A program made the translations under genes and the position numbers. The notes beneath the pieces were generated by a model. The model saw only the letters and a program-made list of their open reading frames with translations. It was not told where the DNA came from and made no database searches. A DNA stretch of 64,000 nucleotides from Bog-756 sp963839925 (GTDB lineage: Bacteria > Actinomycetota > Acidimicrobiia > Acidimicrobiales > RAAP-2), in assembly GCA_963839925.1 (NCBI GenBank), contig CAWIWV010000001.1, positions 310,001 through 374,000 of the forward strand, written 5' to 3'. This document shows positions 17,626-25,870 of this stretch, piece by piece (the first letter of the stretch is position 1; the number at the start of each line of letters is the position of its first letter).

Positions 17626-18123
17626 ATGTTCGCCCACTTCACCCTCCCGAGCATCCCCGATGTCGCACGTCGCACGGTGTCGACCGCGCTCGTCCTCGGG
17701 GTGGCCGCGCTGGTCGCCTGCGTCGCGTTCGGCCAACCGCTGCTCGGGCTCGGTGCGTGCATCGGTCTGGCCCTCGGGATCTTCAACTTCAGGATGATCG
17801 GCAACTCGGTGGCCCGGGTCTCCGAACAAGAGGACGAGAACAAGCGCCGACCACTCGCGATCAACACGCTCGGGCGGATGGGGATCATCACCGTGGTCAC
17901 CATCGGGCTGCTGTTCGTCAATGCGAGTCTCGGGTTCGGGGTGCTCGGAGGGCTCGCCATCTTCCAGGTCGTGTTGCTGGCCAACGTCGCGAGGTCGATG
18001 GCCAAGGCGGGCCCGATGGCCTCGGTCGACGAGGTGATCGACGCCAACGTGGTCGACGATCCGACCGGACCCACCCTGCCTCCTCCGGCGCTCGGGTCGG
18101 ACGACCGGACCCGGGGCGCCTGA
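17626..18123 (+). CDS. atpI: ATP synthase subunit I family protein
   Basis: 165 aa, four predicted transmembrane helices, with a soluble Pro/Asp-rich tail. Position between atpZ and atpB, size and the GLALGIFNFRMIGNSVAR segment fit the ATP synthase I family, which helps assemble the c-ring. It ends 4 bases before atpB, so translation is closely linked. The family assignment rests more on context than on sharp motifs. Confidence 0.75.
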   Translation: MFAHFTLPSIPDVARRTVSTALVLGVAALVACVAFGQPLLGLGACIGLALGIFNFRMIGNSVARVSEQEDENKRRPLAINTLGRMGIITVVTIGLLFVNASLGFGVLGGLAIFQVVLLANVARSMAKAGPMASVDEVIDANVVDDPTGPTLPPPALGSDDRTRGA

Positions 18124-18127
18124 GCCG

Positions 18128-18937
18128 ATGGGAGCTGTCACCCACTTGTTCATCACTCCGCTGCTCGCGTCCGACATCACCGTCGGCGATCACCCGGAGG
18201 CGAAGATCGCCGGACTGACCATCGATGTCGACACGGTGTGGGCGACGATCATCGCCGGGCTGGTCGTCTTGGGGCTCGCGTTGCTCCTGAAGTCGAAAGT
18301 CGAGCGCAGCAAGGGTGGCGTTCCCGGTAAGTACCAGCTGGTCTGGGAGATGGCGGTGGGCGCGGTCCAAAAGCAGGTGGACGACTCGATCGGACCCCGC
18401 GGGGCCAAGGTGGTGCCCCTCGCCCTCACCATCTTCGTCTTCATCTTCACCTGCAACATGTTCGAGGTCCTCGGCATCGGCTCGCGCTTCGAGTTCCTCC
18501 CGGCGCCGACCAGCGACATCAACCTCCCCCTGGCGATGGCGCTCTACGTCTTCGTGCTGGTCGAGTTCGCCGCGATCAGGAACCGCGGGATCGGCGGCTA
18601 TCTGAGCCACTTCGTCACCCAGCCGTTCTCACCGAAGCTGTTCCCGGTGAACCTGTTCATGAACCTGGTCGACGAGATCATCAAGCCTGTCACCCTGACC
18701 CTCCGGCTCTTCGGCAACCTGCTCGCCGGCGGACTCATGCTGTCGCTGCTCGCTGCGCTGGTCATCTGGAAGCTGGGACCGGTCCCGCTCGGCGGGCTGC
18801 TCGCAGTCCCGCTCACGTTGGTCTGGAAGCTGTTCGACATGGCGATCGGCGCCATCCAGGCCTTCATCTTCGCCCTGCTCACCATCCTCTACTTCGACAC
18901 CGCGATGGCACAGGACCACGTGATCACCCACGGGTGA
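18128..18937 (+). CDS. atpB: ATP synthase F0 subunit a
   Basis: 269 aa membrane stator subunit providing the proton half-channels. The essential Arg lies in IIKPVTLTLRLFGNLLAGGLM at about residues 178-198. An N-terminal extracytoplasmic segment and five to six hydrophobic helices are visible. The C-terminal IQAFIFALLTILYFDTAM is typical. The spacing to atpI is tight, and atpE follows after 39 bases with its own strong ribosome site. Confidence 0.96.
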   Translation: MGAVTHLFITPLLASDITVGDHPEAKIAGLTIDVDTVWATIIAGLVVLGLALLLKSKVERSKGGVPGKYQLVWEMAVGAVQKQVDDSIGPRGAKVVPLALTIFVFIFTCNMFEVLGIGSRFEFLPAPTSDINLPLAMALYVFVLVEFAAIRNRGIGGYLSHFVTQPFSPKLFPVNLFMNLVDEIIKPVTLTLRLFGNLLAGGLMLSLLAALVIWKLGPVPLGGLLAVPLTLVWKLFDMAIGAIQAFIFALLTILYFDTAMAQDHVITHG

Positions 18938-18976
18938 TCTGAGACCTCACACAAACAACGAAAAGGAGAAGCACTC

Positions 18977-19240
18977 ATGGCAGACGCCTCGATGGCGGAC
19001 GCAGTAAGGATTGCCGGCGCCATGGTCGGTGGTGGCTTGGCACTGGGTGGTGGCGCCGTCGGCGCGGCCATCGGCGACGGCCTGGCCGGTAGCCAGACGA
19101 TCGCGGGTGTGGCCCGCCAGCCCGAGGCTCAGGGCCGGTTGACCACCATCATGTTCCTGACCGTCGGGTTGTGCGAGGCCGCCTACTTCATCAACCTCGC
19201 CTTTACCGCACTGTTCATCTTCTCCCTCTACAAGAAGTAG
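18977..19240 (+). CDS. atpE: ATP synthase F0 subunit c
   Basis: 87 aa hairpin proteolipid forming the rotor ring. Ribosome site AAAAGGAG lies before the ATG. Helix 1 is Gly/Ala-rich (GGGLALGGGAVGAAIGDGLAG), the polar loop is ARQPEAQGR with the conserved R-Q-P, and helix 2 carries the ion-binding Glu67 in VGLCEAAYFIN. Nothing clearly indicates a sodium-type site. The TAG stop lies inside a 12-bp tandem repeat that gives three in-frame stops. High expression is expected from the strong ribosome site (inference). Confidence 0.95.
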   Translation: MADASMADAVRIAGAMVGGGLALGGGAVGAAIGDGLAGSQTIAGVARQPEAQGRLTTIMFLTVGLCEAAYFINLAFTALFIFSLYKK

Positions 19241-19270
19241 TCCGAGAAGTAGTCCGACAAGTAGTCCGAC
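19235..19270. repeat. 12-bp repeat x3 spanning the atpE stop codon
   Basis: AAGTAGTCCGAG (19235-19246), AAGTAGTCCGAC (19247-19258) and AAGTAGTCCGAC (19259-19270) are back to back. The first contains the real atpE TAG. Because the period is 12, the three TAG codons (19238, 19250, 19262) are all in the atpE frame. Confidence 0.95.
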
Positions 19271-19312
19271 AAGCGATCACTCGACCAGCCAAACCAGCCA
19301 AGGATTACGGCC

Positions 19313-19891
19313 ATGCTCGCCTCCAGCAACTTTCTGGTTCCGAACGGGACCTTCATCGTCGTCCTCATCGCGTTCATCCTGGTGATCGGGGTCGTCGCCA
19401 AGTACGTGGTCCCGCCGGTGAACCGGGAGCTGACCGCCCGCCAGGAACTGATCCGGGGCGAGCTCGAGGCGGCCGATCGGGCCAAAGCCGACGCCCAGGA
19501 AGCAGATGCCGAGCGGCGGACGCTGCTGGAGGAGGCCCACGCCAAGGCGCGCGAGATCGTCTCGCAGGCCAGCACTGCTGCTGACCAGGCCAAACTGCGT
19601 GCAGAGGCCGACGCCCAGGCCATCCACGACCGGATCGTGCAGTCTGCCGACGCCGAGGTGAGGATCGCCCGGCAGGCGGCCGTCGAGGAGGCGACCGCTC
19701 GGGTCGCGGTGATCGTGATCGCCGCCGCCGAGCGGGTGATCGGGCGGGAGATCCAGGTATCCGACCATCAGGACCTGGTCGACGAGGCCATCGCCGCCAT
19801 CCGCGAAGAGACCTCCGACGCTGGCGCCGGAGTCGGGACCGCCACCGCTGCTGCTGGGACTGGGAGCGGGGGAAGCGGGGGCGGCGAGTGA
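19313..19891 (+). CDS. atpF: ATP synthase F0 subunit b
   Basis: 192 aa. One N-terminal transmembrane helix (about 10-32) is followed by a long charged, Ala-rich coiled coil (about 35-165), the peripheral stalk. The C-terminal 20 residues are Gly/Ala-rich. Unlike mycobacteria, b is not fused to delta here: the delta gene begins at a GTG overlapping this stop (GTGA), so the two are still coupled at translation. Confidence 0.92.
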   Translation: MLASSNFLVPNGTFIVVLIAFILVIGVVAKYVVPPVNRELTARQELIRGELEAADRAKADAQEADAERRTLLEEAHAKAREIVSQASTAADQAKLRAEADAQAIHDRIVQSADAEVRIARQAAVEEATARVAVIVIAAAERVIGREIQVSDHQDLVDEAIAAIREETSDAGAGVGTATAAAGTGSGGSGGGE

Positions 19892-20826
19892 ACCCAGCCC
19901 TCCAGGGCTACCTGGCCGCGGTGGAGGAGTCGCTGGTTGCGACCGGCGGACTCGCCGCGGCCGGATCGGAACTTGGCGCCTTCGCCGAGTTGGTCGATGC
20001 CAACAACCGGCTGACCTTGGCGATCAACGATGCGTCGATTCCGGTTGCGGCGCGCCGCTCGCTGCTCGATCACCTGCTCGAGGGGAAGGTCGCTCCCGAG
20101 GTGCGAAGTATCGTGCACCAGGCGGTGAACGTCGTGCCCGCGGGCGAGCTGACCGCGTCGTTCCACTGGCTGGCGTCCCGGATGCTCTTCGACGCCGACC
20201 GCGTCGCTGGTGCGGGGGGAGCGGTGGCGGCAGCCGAGCCAGAAGAGGTTCTCGGAAGGATGGCGTCGCGCAACAGGGTGTCCGGCTATGCGGCGGCGGT
20301 CTTCGAGGGGCTGACCGTGCAAGACCTCGAGGAGGTCGAGGACGAGCTGTTCCGGTTCGCCCGGACCGTCGAATCGAACCGGCAACTCCGGACCGCACTC
20401 GGTGACCGCGACCTGCCGGTCGAGGTGCGACAGCAGGTGATCGCGAATCTGCTGGGCGACAGGGTGCGGCCGGCCACCCGTCGGCTCGCCGCCTACGCGG
20501 TGCGCGGAGGTCGTGCACGCGACATCGTCTCCACCTTGGACGCCCTGGTCGAGGACGCTGCCCGGACCCGCGGTTGGCGGGTGGCCCGGGTGAGCGCGGC
20601 GTCCGACGTCGCAGAGGGACAGCGCCAGGACCTGAGCGAGGCCCTCTCCCGCCTCGCCGGCAATCCGGTCGATCTTCTGGTCACCGTCGAACCCGAGCTT
20701 CTCGGCGGGGTGGTCGTGCAGGTCGGTGACCTGTTGGTCGACAGCAGCACCCGTCACCGTATCGACCAGCTGAAAGAACACCTCCTCGCCTCCGAAGAGC
20801 GCACCCGGACCCCGGGGGCACCATGA
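19888..20826 (+). CDS. atpH: ATP synthase delta subunit with duplicated N-terminal domain
   Basis: 312 aa, against about 180 for typical delta/OSCP. The C-terminal half is ordinary: SGYAAAVFEGL at about 130 starts the six-helix OSCP domain, and GGVVVQVGDLLVDSSTRHRIDQL ends the beta-domain. The extra N-terminal part (about 8-110) repeats the same helical layout, with matching pieces NNRLTLAINDASIPVAARRSLLDHLL and NRQLRTALGDRDLPVEVRQQVIANLL. This is a tandem domain duplication like that in the mycobacterial b-delta fusion, but here in a free-standing protein. It overlaps atpF by 4 bases. Confidence 0.9.
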   Translation: MNPALQGYLAAVEESLVATGGLAAAGSELGAFAELVDANNRLTLAINDASIPVAARRSLLDHLLEGKVAPEVRSIVHQAVNVVPAGELTASFHWLASRMLFDADRVAGAGGAVAAAEPEEVLGRMASRNRVSGYAAAVFEGLTVQDLEEVEDELFRFARTVESNRQLRTALGDRDLPVEVRQQVIANLLGDRVRPATRRLAAYAVRGGRARDIVSTLDALVEDAARTRGWRVARVSAASDVAEGQRQDLSEALSRLAGNPVDLLVTVEPELLGGVVVQVGDLLVDSSTRHRIDQLKEHLLASEERTRTPGAP

Positions 20827-20940
20827 GGTGCTCCGTGAGGTGCTCCACGACGATTGCCACGATGACGACGATCACCACGATGAACGACGATCACCACGAT
20901 GAACGACGATCACCAAGATCACCACGATGAACCACGATGA
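20824..20940. repeat. Stop-spanning 12-bp repeat and 19-bp repeats between atpH and atpA
   Basis: TGAGGTGCTCCG (20824-20835, starting with the atpH stop) is followed by TGAGGTGCTCCA (20836-20847), giving a second in-frame TGA. Next, CGACGATCACCACGATGAA occurs at 20866-20884 and 20885-20903, with a degenerate third copy to 20931 and a last CCACGATGAA before the atpA ribosome site. The whole 126-base gap is essentially repeats. Confidence 0.9.
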
Positions 20941-20952
20941 AGGGAACAACCG

Positions 20953-22476
20953 ATGGCTGAGCTGACCATCACCGCCGACGAGATCACCGCCGCTCTCGCT
21001 CAATATGTCGAGGAGTACGTTCCGGAGCCGGGTGTCGAGCAGGTGGGCCGCATCGTCGAGGTCGGTGACGGCATCGCCCGGGTCACCGGGCTGCCCGGCG
21101 CCGCGGTCAACGAGATCCTCGAATTCGAGGACGGCACCGAGGGGCTCGCCCTCAACCTCGACGAGGACACGATCGGGGCGGTGGTCCTCGGGGAGGACAC
21201 CGGGCTCGAAGAGGAGCAACTGGTCAAGGCGACCGGGCGGATCCTCTCGGTTGCGGTCGGTGACGCACTGATCGGGCGTGTGGTGAACGCCCTCGGCGAA
21301 CCGGTCGACGGGAAGGGCCCGATCGCCGGCGCCGGCACCCGCCGCCTCGAGGTCCAGGCGCCGGGCATCGTGAAGCGCCAGCCGGTCTCCGAGCCGCTCC
21401 AGACCGGCATCAAGGCGATCGATGCGATGACCCCGATCGGGCGTGGCCAGCGGGAGCTGATCATCGGGGACCGCAAGACCGGCAAGACCACCGTCGCGGT
21501 CGACACCATCCTCAACCAGAAGGGCCTCGGGGTGAAGTGCATCTACGTGGCCATCGGTCAGAAGGAGTCGTCGGTCGCCCAGACCGTCGCCACCTTCGAG
21601 CGCTACGGCGCGCTCGACTACACGGTGGTCGTCCTGGCCGGTGCTGCCGACCCGGCTCCCTTCAAATACCTGGCTCCCTACGCGGGTTGCGCGATGGGTC
21701 AGCACTGGATGGAGAACGGCGAGCACGCGCTCATCGTCTACGACGACCTGTCCAAGCAGGCCGAGGCCTACCGTCAGATGTCCCTGCTGCTGCGGCGCCC
21801 GCCCGGTCGCGAGGCCTATCCGGGCGACGTGTTCTACCTGCACAGCCGTTTGCTCGAGCGCTCGGCCAAGCTGTCCGACGCCGAAGGTGGAGGCTCGTTC
21901 ACCGCGTTGCCGATCATCGAGACGAAGGCGGGTGACGTGTCCGCCTACATCCCGACCAACGTGATCTCGATCACCGACGGGCAGGTCTACCTCGAGACCG
22001 ACCTCTTCTATGCGGGGGTTCGCCCGGCGATCAATGTCGGCATCTCGGTGAGCCGGGTGGGGAGCTCCGCGCAGATCAAGGCGATGAAGTCGGTGTCGGG
22101 AACCCTCAAGCTCGACCTCGCCCAGTTCCGTGAGCTCGAAGCGTTCGCGACCTTCGGCTCCGAGCTCGACAAGGTCTCCCAGGCCCAGCTCGACCGCGGC
22201 TACCGGCTCACCGAGCTGCTCAAGCAGGGGCTCAACGCACCGGTTCCGGTCGAGGAGCAGGTGGTGGTGGTCTACGCGGGATCCGAGGGCTACGTCGACG
22301 ACGTTCCGGTCTCCGAGGTCCAGCGGTACGAGACCGAGGTGCGCGCGTACTTCCGCGCCAGCCATCCCGAGATCCTCGAGGGCATCCGGACCAGCGGCAA
22401 ACTGCCCGAGGGCGATGCGTTGGAGAAGGCGCTCCGTTCCTTCGGCGAGATCTTCGACACCGGAAAGGTGGACTGA
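20953..22476 (+). CDS. atpA: ATP synthase F1 subunit alpha
   Basis: 507 aa non-catalytic nucleotide-binding subunit of the F1 hexamer. P-loop GDRKTGKT at 172-179, then VAIGQKESSVAQTV and the VISITDGQVYLETDLFY and PAINVGISVSRVGSSAQ segments typical of alpha. GAAGGGA precedes the ATG after a repeat-filled gap. Length and motifs are normal. Confidence 0.98.
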   Translation: MAELTITADEITAALAQYVEEYVPEPGVEQVGRIVEVGDGIARVTGLPGAAVNEILEFEDGTEGLALNLDEDTIGAVVLGEDTGLEEEQLVKATGRILSVAVGDALIGRVVNALGEPVDGKGPIAGAGTRRLEVQAPGIVKRQPVSEPLQTGIKAIDAMTPIGRGQRELIIGDRKTGKTTVAVDTILNQKGLGVKCIYVAIGQKESSVAQTVATFERYGALDYTVVVLAGAADPAPFKYLAPYAGCAMGQHWMENGEHALIVYDDLSKQAEAYRQMSLLLRRPPGREAYPGDVFYLHSRLLERSAKLSDAEGGGSFTALPIIETKAGDVSAYIPTNVISITDGQVYLETDLFYAGVRPAINVGISVSRVGSSAQIKAMKSVSGTLKLDLAQFRELEAFATFGSELDKVSQAQLDRGYRLTELLKQGLNAPVPVEEQVVVVYAGSEGYVDDVPVSEVQRYETEVRAYFRASHPEILEGIRTSGKLPEGDALEKALRSFGEIFDTGKVD

Positions 22477-22480
22477 TCCG

Positions 22481-23497
22481 ATGGCCGGCGGCCAGGAGCG
22501 GGTGCTTCGTCGACGGATCAAGAGCATCCAGTCGACCAAGAAGATCACCAAGGCGATGGAGCTCATCGCCGCGTCCCAGATCGTGCGCGCGCAAGGTCGC
22601 ATCGCCGCCGCCAAGCCCTACCAGCGCGGGATGGCCCGCATCGTGTTGGAGACCGCGCACGGCGATCCGGTCGCGGCCGGTCGTCTGCTGGGTGTTCCCG
22701 AATCGATCGAACGAGTTGCCGTGCTCGCGATCGTCGCCGACCGGGGGCTGTGCGGCGCCTACAACACGTCGGTGCTCCGTGCGACCGAGCGATTGATGGC
22801 GGAAGGCGGTCGGGGCGGGTCGGGTGGCGTCGACTACCGCCTCTTTTCGGTGGGCAAGAAGGCCCAGGGCTACTTCCGGTTCCGCGGACAGGACCTCGAG
22901 CGGTCCTTCGTCGGGATCAGCGAGCGCCCCACCTTCACCGACGCCCGAGCGGTGGCCTCCGCCGTCCTCACCCCGTTCCTCAACGGCGAGGTCGACCAGG
23001 TGGTGGTGGTCTCGACCCGGTTCTTGTCCGCTGGGACCCAGAAGGTCGAGGTGCGTCAGCTGCTCCCGCTGGTCGACCCCCGCGAGGCTGCCGGTGTTTC
23101 CGGCGCCGACGGAGCGTTGGGAGCGACACCGAGCCCGGAGCTCGAAGCCGCGGTGGCAACGGCTGGGCTTGCACCGCCGTCACCTCATCTCGGCTACACC
23201 GAGTTCGAACCCGAGGCGGCCATCCTGCTCGAGACCCTTGCACCCCGCGCCGCCGAAACGGAGATCTTCGCTGCCCTGCTCGAAGCTGCCGCGTCCGAGG
23301 TCACCTCGCGCCAGCGGGCGATGGCCGCGGCGACCGACAACGCCGGTGAGCTGATCACCAAGTACTCACGGATCATGAACCGGGCCCGTCAGGACGCGAT
23401 CACCACCGAGATCATGGAGATCGTCGGCGGTGCCGAGGCGCTTCGTGCCGGAGCCGAAGAAGACGAGCGCGGGCCGACGATCGAAGTCCGCGCCTGA
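22481..23497 (+). CDS. atpG: ATP synthase F1 subunit gamma
   Basis: 338 aa central rotor stalk. The ATG at 22481, four bases after the atpA stop, is chosen because the gamma signature starts right there (LRRRIKSIQSTKKITKAMELIAASQI). The C-terminal coiled-coil strand is RQRAMAAATDNAGELITKYSRIMNRARQDAITTEIMEIVGGAEAL in abbreviated form (ends in the conserved EI-EIVGGA). The protein is somewhat longer than the usual 290-300 aa, with extra sequence around residues 200-235 (a Pro/Gly/Ala-rich loop). Confidence 0.96.
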   Translation: MAGGQERVLRRRIKSIQSTKKITKAMELIAASQIVRAQGRIAAAKPYQRGMARIVLETAHGDPVAAGRLLGVPESIERVAVLAIVADRGLCGAYNTSVLRATERLMAEGGRGGSGGVDYRLFSVGKKAQGYFRFRGQDLERSFVGISERPTFTDARAVASAVLTPFLNGEVDQVVVVSTRFLSAGTQKVEVRQLLPLVDPREAAGVSGADGALGATPSPELEAAVATAGLAPPSPHLGYTEFEPEAAILLETLAPRAAETEIFAALLEAAASEVTSRQRAMAAATDNAGELITKYSRIMNRARQDAITTEIMEIVGGAEALRAGAEEDERGPTIEVRA

Positions 23498-23595
23498 TTG
23501 TCGAACCGGCAGAGAGTCCGCGCCTGATTGTTGAACCGACAGAGACGTTGAACCGACAGAGACGTTGAACCGACAGAGACGTTGAACCGACAGAG
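23485..23595. repeat. Stop-spanning 30-bp duplication and 17-bp x3 repeat between atpG and atpD
   Basis: A 30-base unit beginning AGTCCGCGCCTGATTG (23485-23514) contains the last atpG codons and the TGA. It recurs with two changes at 23515-23544, placing a second TGA in frame. Three perfect copies of ACGTTGAACCGACAGAG follow (23545-23561, 23562-23578, 23579-23595), just before the atpD ribosome site AAAGGAAG. Confidence 0.95.
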
Positions 23596-23616
23596 ACCAA
23601 AGGAAGCACACCTCCC

Positions 23617-25068
23617 ATGACCACGACCGCTCCCCAGCCAACCGAAGCCGGCGCCGCCCCCCTTCCCACCGGGCGGGTGGTGGCGATCGCCGGACCGGTC
23701 ATCGATGTCGAGTTCCCTCCGCACGCTCTGCCCGAGATCAACGGTGCCGTCGAAGTCGACGTGGAGCTGGAGGGGCACAAAGAGGTCATCGTCGCGGAGG
23801 CGGCGCAGCAGATCGGGGACGGACGGGTGCGCTGCATCTGCCTCCGGGCGACCGACGGCCTCACCCGCGGTGCGGCCGTGCGGAATCTCGGTCGGGGGCT
23901 GCAGGTGCCGGTCGGCGATGCGGTACTCGGGCACGTGTTCAACGTGCTCGGCGAGTCGCTCGACACCGCGTCGATCGGTGAGGTGGAGGACCACTGGGAG
24001 ATCCACCGGGATGCGCCCGCGTTCGACACCCTCGAGCCTCGGGCGGTGATGTTCGAGACCGGCATCAAGGTCATCGACCTCCTCGAGCCCTATGTCCAGG
24101 GTGGCAAGATCGGTCTGTTCGGCGGAGCCGGCGTGGGTAAGACCGTGCTCATCCAGGAGATGATCAACCGGGTCGCCACCAACCACGGTGGTGTGTCGGT
24201 GTTCGCCGGAGTGGGGGAGCGCACCCGCGAGGGCACCGACCTGTGGCTGGAGATGCAGGAGTCGGGGGTCATCGAGAAGGCGGCGCTGGTGTACGGGCAG
24301 ATGGACGAGCCTCCCGGGGTCCGGCTGCGGGTGGCGCTGGCCGCGCTGACCATGGCGGAGTACTTCCGGGACGTGAAGAACCAGGACGTGCTGCTCTTCG
24401 TCGACAACATCTTCCGGTTCGTCCAGGCCGGGTCCGAGGTCTCCACCCTGCTCGGGCGGATGCCGTCCGCCGTGGGCTACCAGCCGACCCTGGCCGACGA
24501 GATGGGCCAGCTTCAAGAGCGGATCACCTCGACCAGAGGCCGGTCGATCACCTCGCTGCAGGCGGTCTACGTGCCTGCCGACGACTACACCGACCCCGCA
24601 CCGTTCACCACCTTCACCCACCTCGACGCAACCACCGAGCTCTCGCGCGACATCGCGTCTCTGGGCATCTATCCGGCAGTGGACCCGCTCTCTTCGACTT
24701 CGAACATCCTCGCTCCCGAGATCGTCGGCGATCGTCACTATGCGGTTGCCCGACGGGTGCAGGGTGTGTTGCAGCGCTACAAGGAGCTCCAGGACATCAT
24801 CGCCATCCTCGGACTCGACGAGCTGTCGGAAGAGGACCGGGTGACCGTGACCCGTGCCCGGAAGATCCAGCGGTTCCTCTCGCAGCCGTTCAACGTCGGT
24901 GAGGTCTTCACCGGGTTGAAGGGGGTGACGGTGCCTGTCGAGGAGACCGTCGAGTCGTTCGAGGCTCTGGTCAACGGTGAGCTCGACGAGATCCCCGAGC
25001 AGGCCTTCCTCAACGTGGGTGGCGCGGAGTCGGTGCTGGCCAAGGCCCACACCCTCCAGAACGATTGA
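23617..25068 (+). CDS. atpD: ATP synthase F1 subunit beta
   Basis: 483 aa catalytic subunit. P-loop GGAGVGKT at 169-176, catalytic Glu in FAGVGERTREGTDLW, VLLFVDNIFRFVQAGSEVS, the DELSEED loop as LDELSEEDRVTVTRARK, and ALAALTMAEYFRD. The ribosome site AAAGGAAG lies 17-18 bases before the ATG in the repeat-rich gap. Normal length. Confidence 0.98.
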   Translation: MTTTAPQPTEAGAAPLPTGRVVAIAGPVIDVEFPPHALPEINGAVEVDVELEGHKEVIVAEAAQQIGDGRVRCICLRATDGLTRGAAVRNLGRGLQVPVGDAVLGHVFNVLGESLDTASIGEVEDHWEIHRDAPAFDTLEPRAVMFETGIKVIDLLEPYVQGGKIGLFGGAGVGKTVLIQEMINRVATNHGGVSVFAGVGERTREGTDLWLEMQESGVIEKAALVYGQMDEPPGVRLRVALAALTMAEYFRDVKNQDVLLFVDNIFRFVQAGSEVSTLLGRMPSAVGYQPTLADEMGQLQERITSTRGRSITSLQAVYVPADDYTDPAPFTTFTHLDATTELSRDIASLGIYPAVDPLSSTSNILAPEIVGDRHYAVARRVQGVLQRYKELQDIIAILGLDELSEEDRVTVTRARKIQRFLSQPFNVGEVFTGLKGVTVPVEETVESFEALVNGELDEIPEQAFLNVGGAESVLAKAHTLQND

Positions 25069-25078
25069 CCGGGGGTCG

Positions 25079-25150
25079 GGACGTGACCAGGGAGCCGAAC
25101 ATGACCAGGGGCCGGGACGTGATCCAGGGCCGGGACATGATCCAGGGCCG
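25079..25150. repeat. Four degenerate 17-19-bp repeats between atpD and atpC
   Basis: The four units are GGACGTGACCAGGGAGCCG (25079), AACATGACCAGGGGCCG (25098), GGACGTGATCCAGGGCCG (25115) and GGACATGATCCAGGGCCG (25133). Each contains TGA, like the atpD stop just upstream. The gap has no coding content. Confidence 0.85.
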
Positions 25151-25176
25151 GGACAGCCACAGGGGACAGAAGAACC

Positions 25177-25779
25177 GTGGCTGAGAACCTGTTCTCCATC
25201 GAGCTGGTTACTCCCGAGCGGATCCTGTTCACCGGCACTGCGTCCGAGGTGATCCTGCGGACGGGTGAGGGCGATCTGTCGTTCCTCGCCGGTCACACTC
25301 CGCTGGTCGGCACCATCGAGCCCGGCGTGGTGGTCGTGGTGAGGGACGAGGGGGACGAGTTACGGGCGGCAGTGCACGGCGGGTTCGTCCAGGTCGAGCA
25401 AGGTGTCGTGGCCGACGAGTCTGACTCCACTGACGAAGCTGCCGGCAGTGGGGCTGGCGGCGGAACTGCTGCCGGCACCGGACAGGCGGCGAGTGGGACC
25501 CGGGTGACCATGTTGGTGGGCGTGGCCGAACTGGTCGAAGAGATCGACGTCGATCGGGCGAGGGCGGCGCTCGAGAGGGCCGAGGCGCAGGTGAACGAGC
25601 TCGGTGGTACGGGTCGTAGCGCCGGATCCGGATCCGGCGCCGGTGGCGCCGGCGCTGCTGGCGAGGAGGCGCAACCCGACGCTGTCCTCGTCGAAGCCGA
25701 GGCCGCCCTCCGTCGCGCGGAAGTGCGCCTCGAGGCGGTCGATGCTTCCTCCGGGGTCGGCACCGGGAGCGCCGGCTAA
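25177..25779 (+). CDS. atpC: ATP synthase F1 subunit epsilon with low-complexity insertions
   Basis: 200 aa, against about 90-135 aa in most actinobacteria. The beta-sandwich is clear (LFSIELVTPERILFTGTASEVILRTGEGDLSFLAGHTPLVGTIEPGVV, here cut at the loop ends). A Gly/Ala/Thr insertion follows strand 7 (about residues 80-110), and a second Gly/Ser/Ala insertion (about 145-170) splits the C-terminal helical hairpin (VDRARAALERAEAQVNEL, then VEAEAALRRAEVRLEAVD). The inserted stretches are probably flexible. The start codon is GTG, and it is the last gene of the atp operon. Confidence 0.88.
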   Translation: MAENLFSIELVTPERILFTGTASEVILRTGEGDLSFLAGHTPLVGTIEPGVVVVVRDEGDELRAAVHGGFVQVEQGVVADESDSTDEAAGSGAGGGTAAGTGQAASGTRVTMLVGVAELVEEIDVDRARAALERAEAQVNELGGTGRSAGSGSGAGGAGAAGEEAQPDAVLVEAEAALRRAEVRLEAVDASSGVGTGSAG

Positions 25780-25870
25780 GACTCGGACGCCTCCACGGCG
25801 CGCTGTACCGGGGGAGGCGCGCTCGATCCAAACGCAGGCGCGCTCGACCCGTGAGCGCGCAACGCGATCG

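Noticed and set aside
18977..19240. Sodium-type c ring
   Set aside because: Only Glu67 is clear. I could not see the accompanying Gln and Ser/Thr pattern convincingly, so proton coupling is the default.
20872..22614. 580-codon antisense frame over atpA
   Set aside because: A shadow of the strongly conserved atpA. The start lies in the atpG region and no family features are visible.
23485..23595. CRISPR-like short repeats between atpG and atpD
   Set aside because: The units are contiguous without unique spacers and include the end of atpG, so they are tandem duplications, not a CRISPR array.
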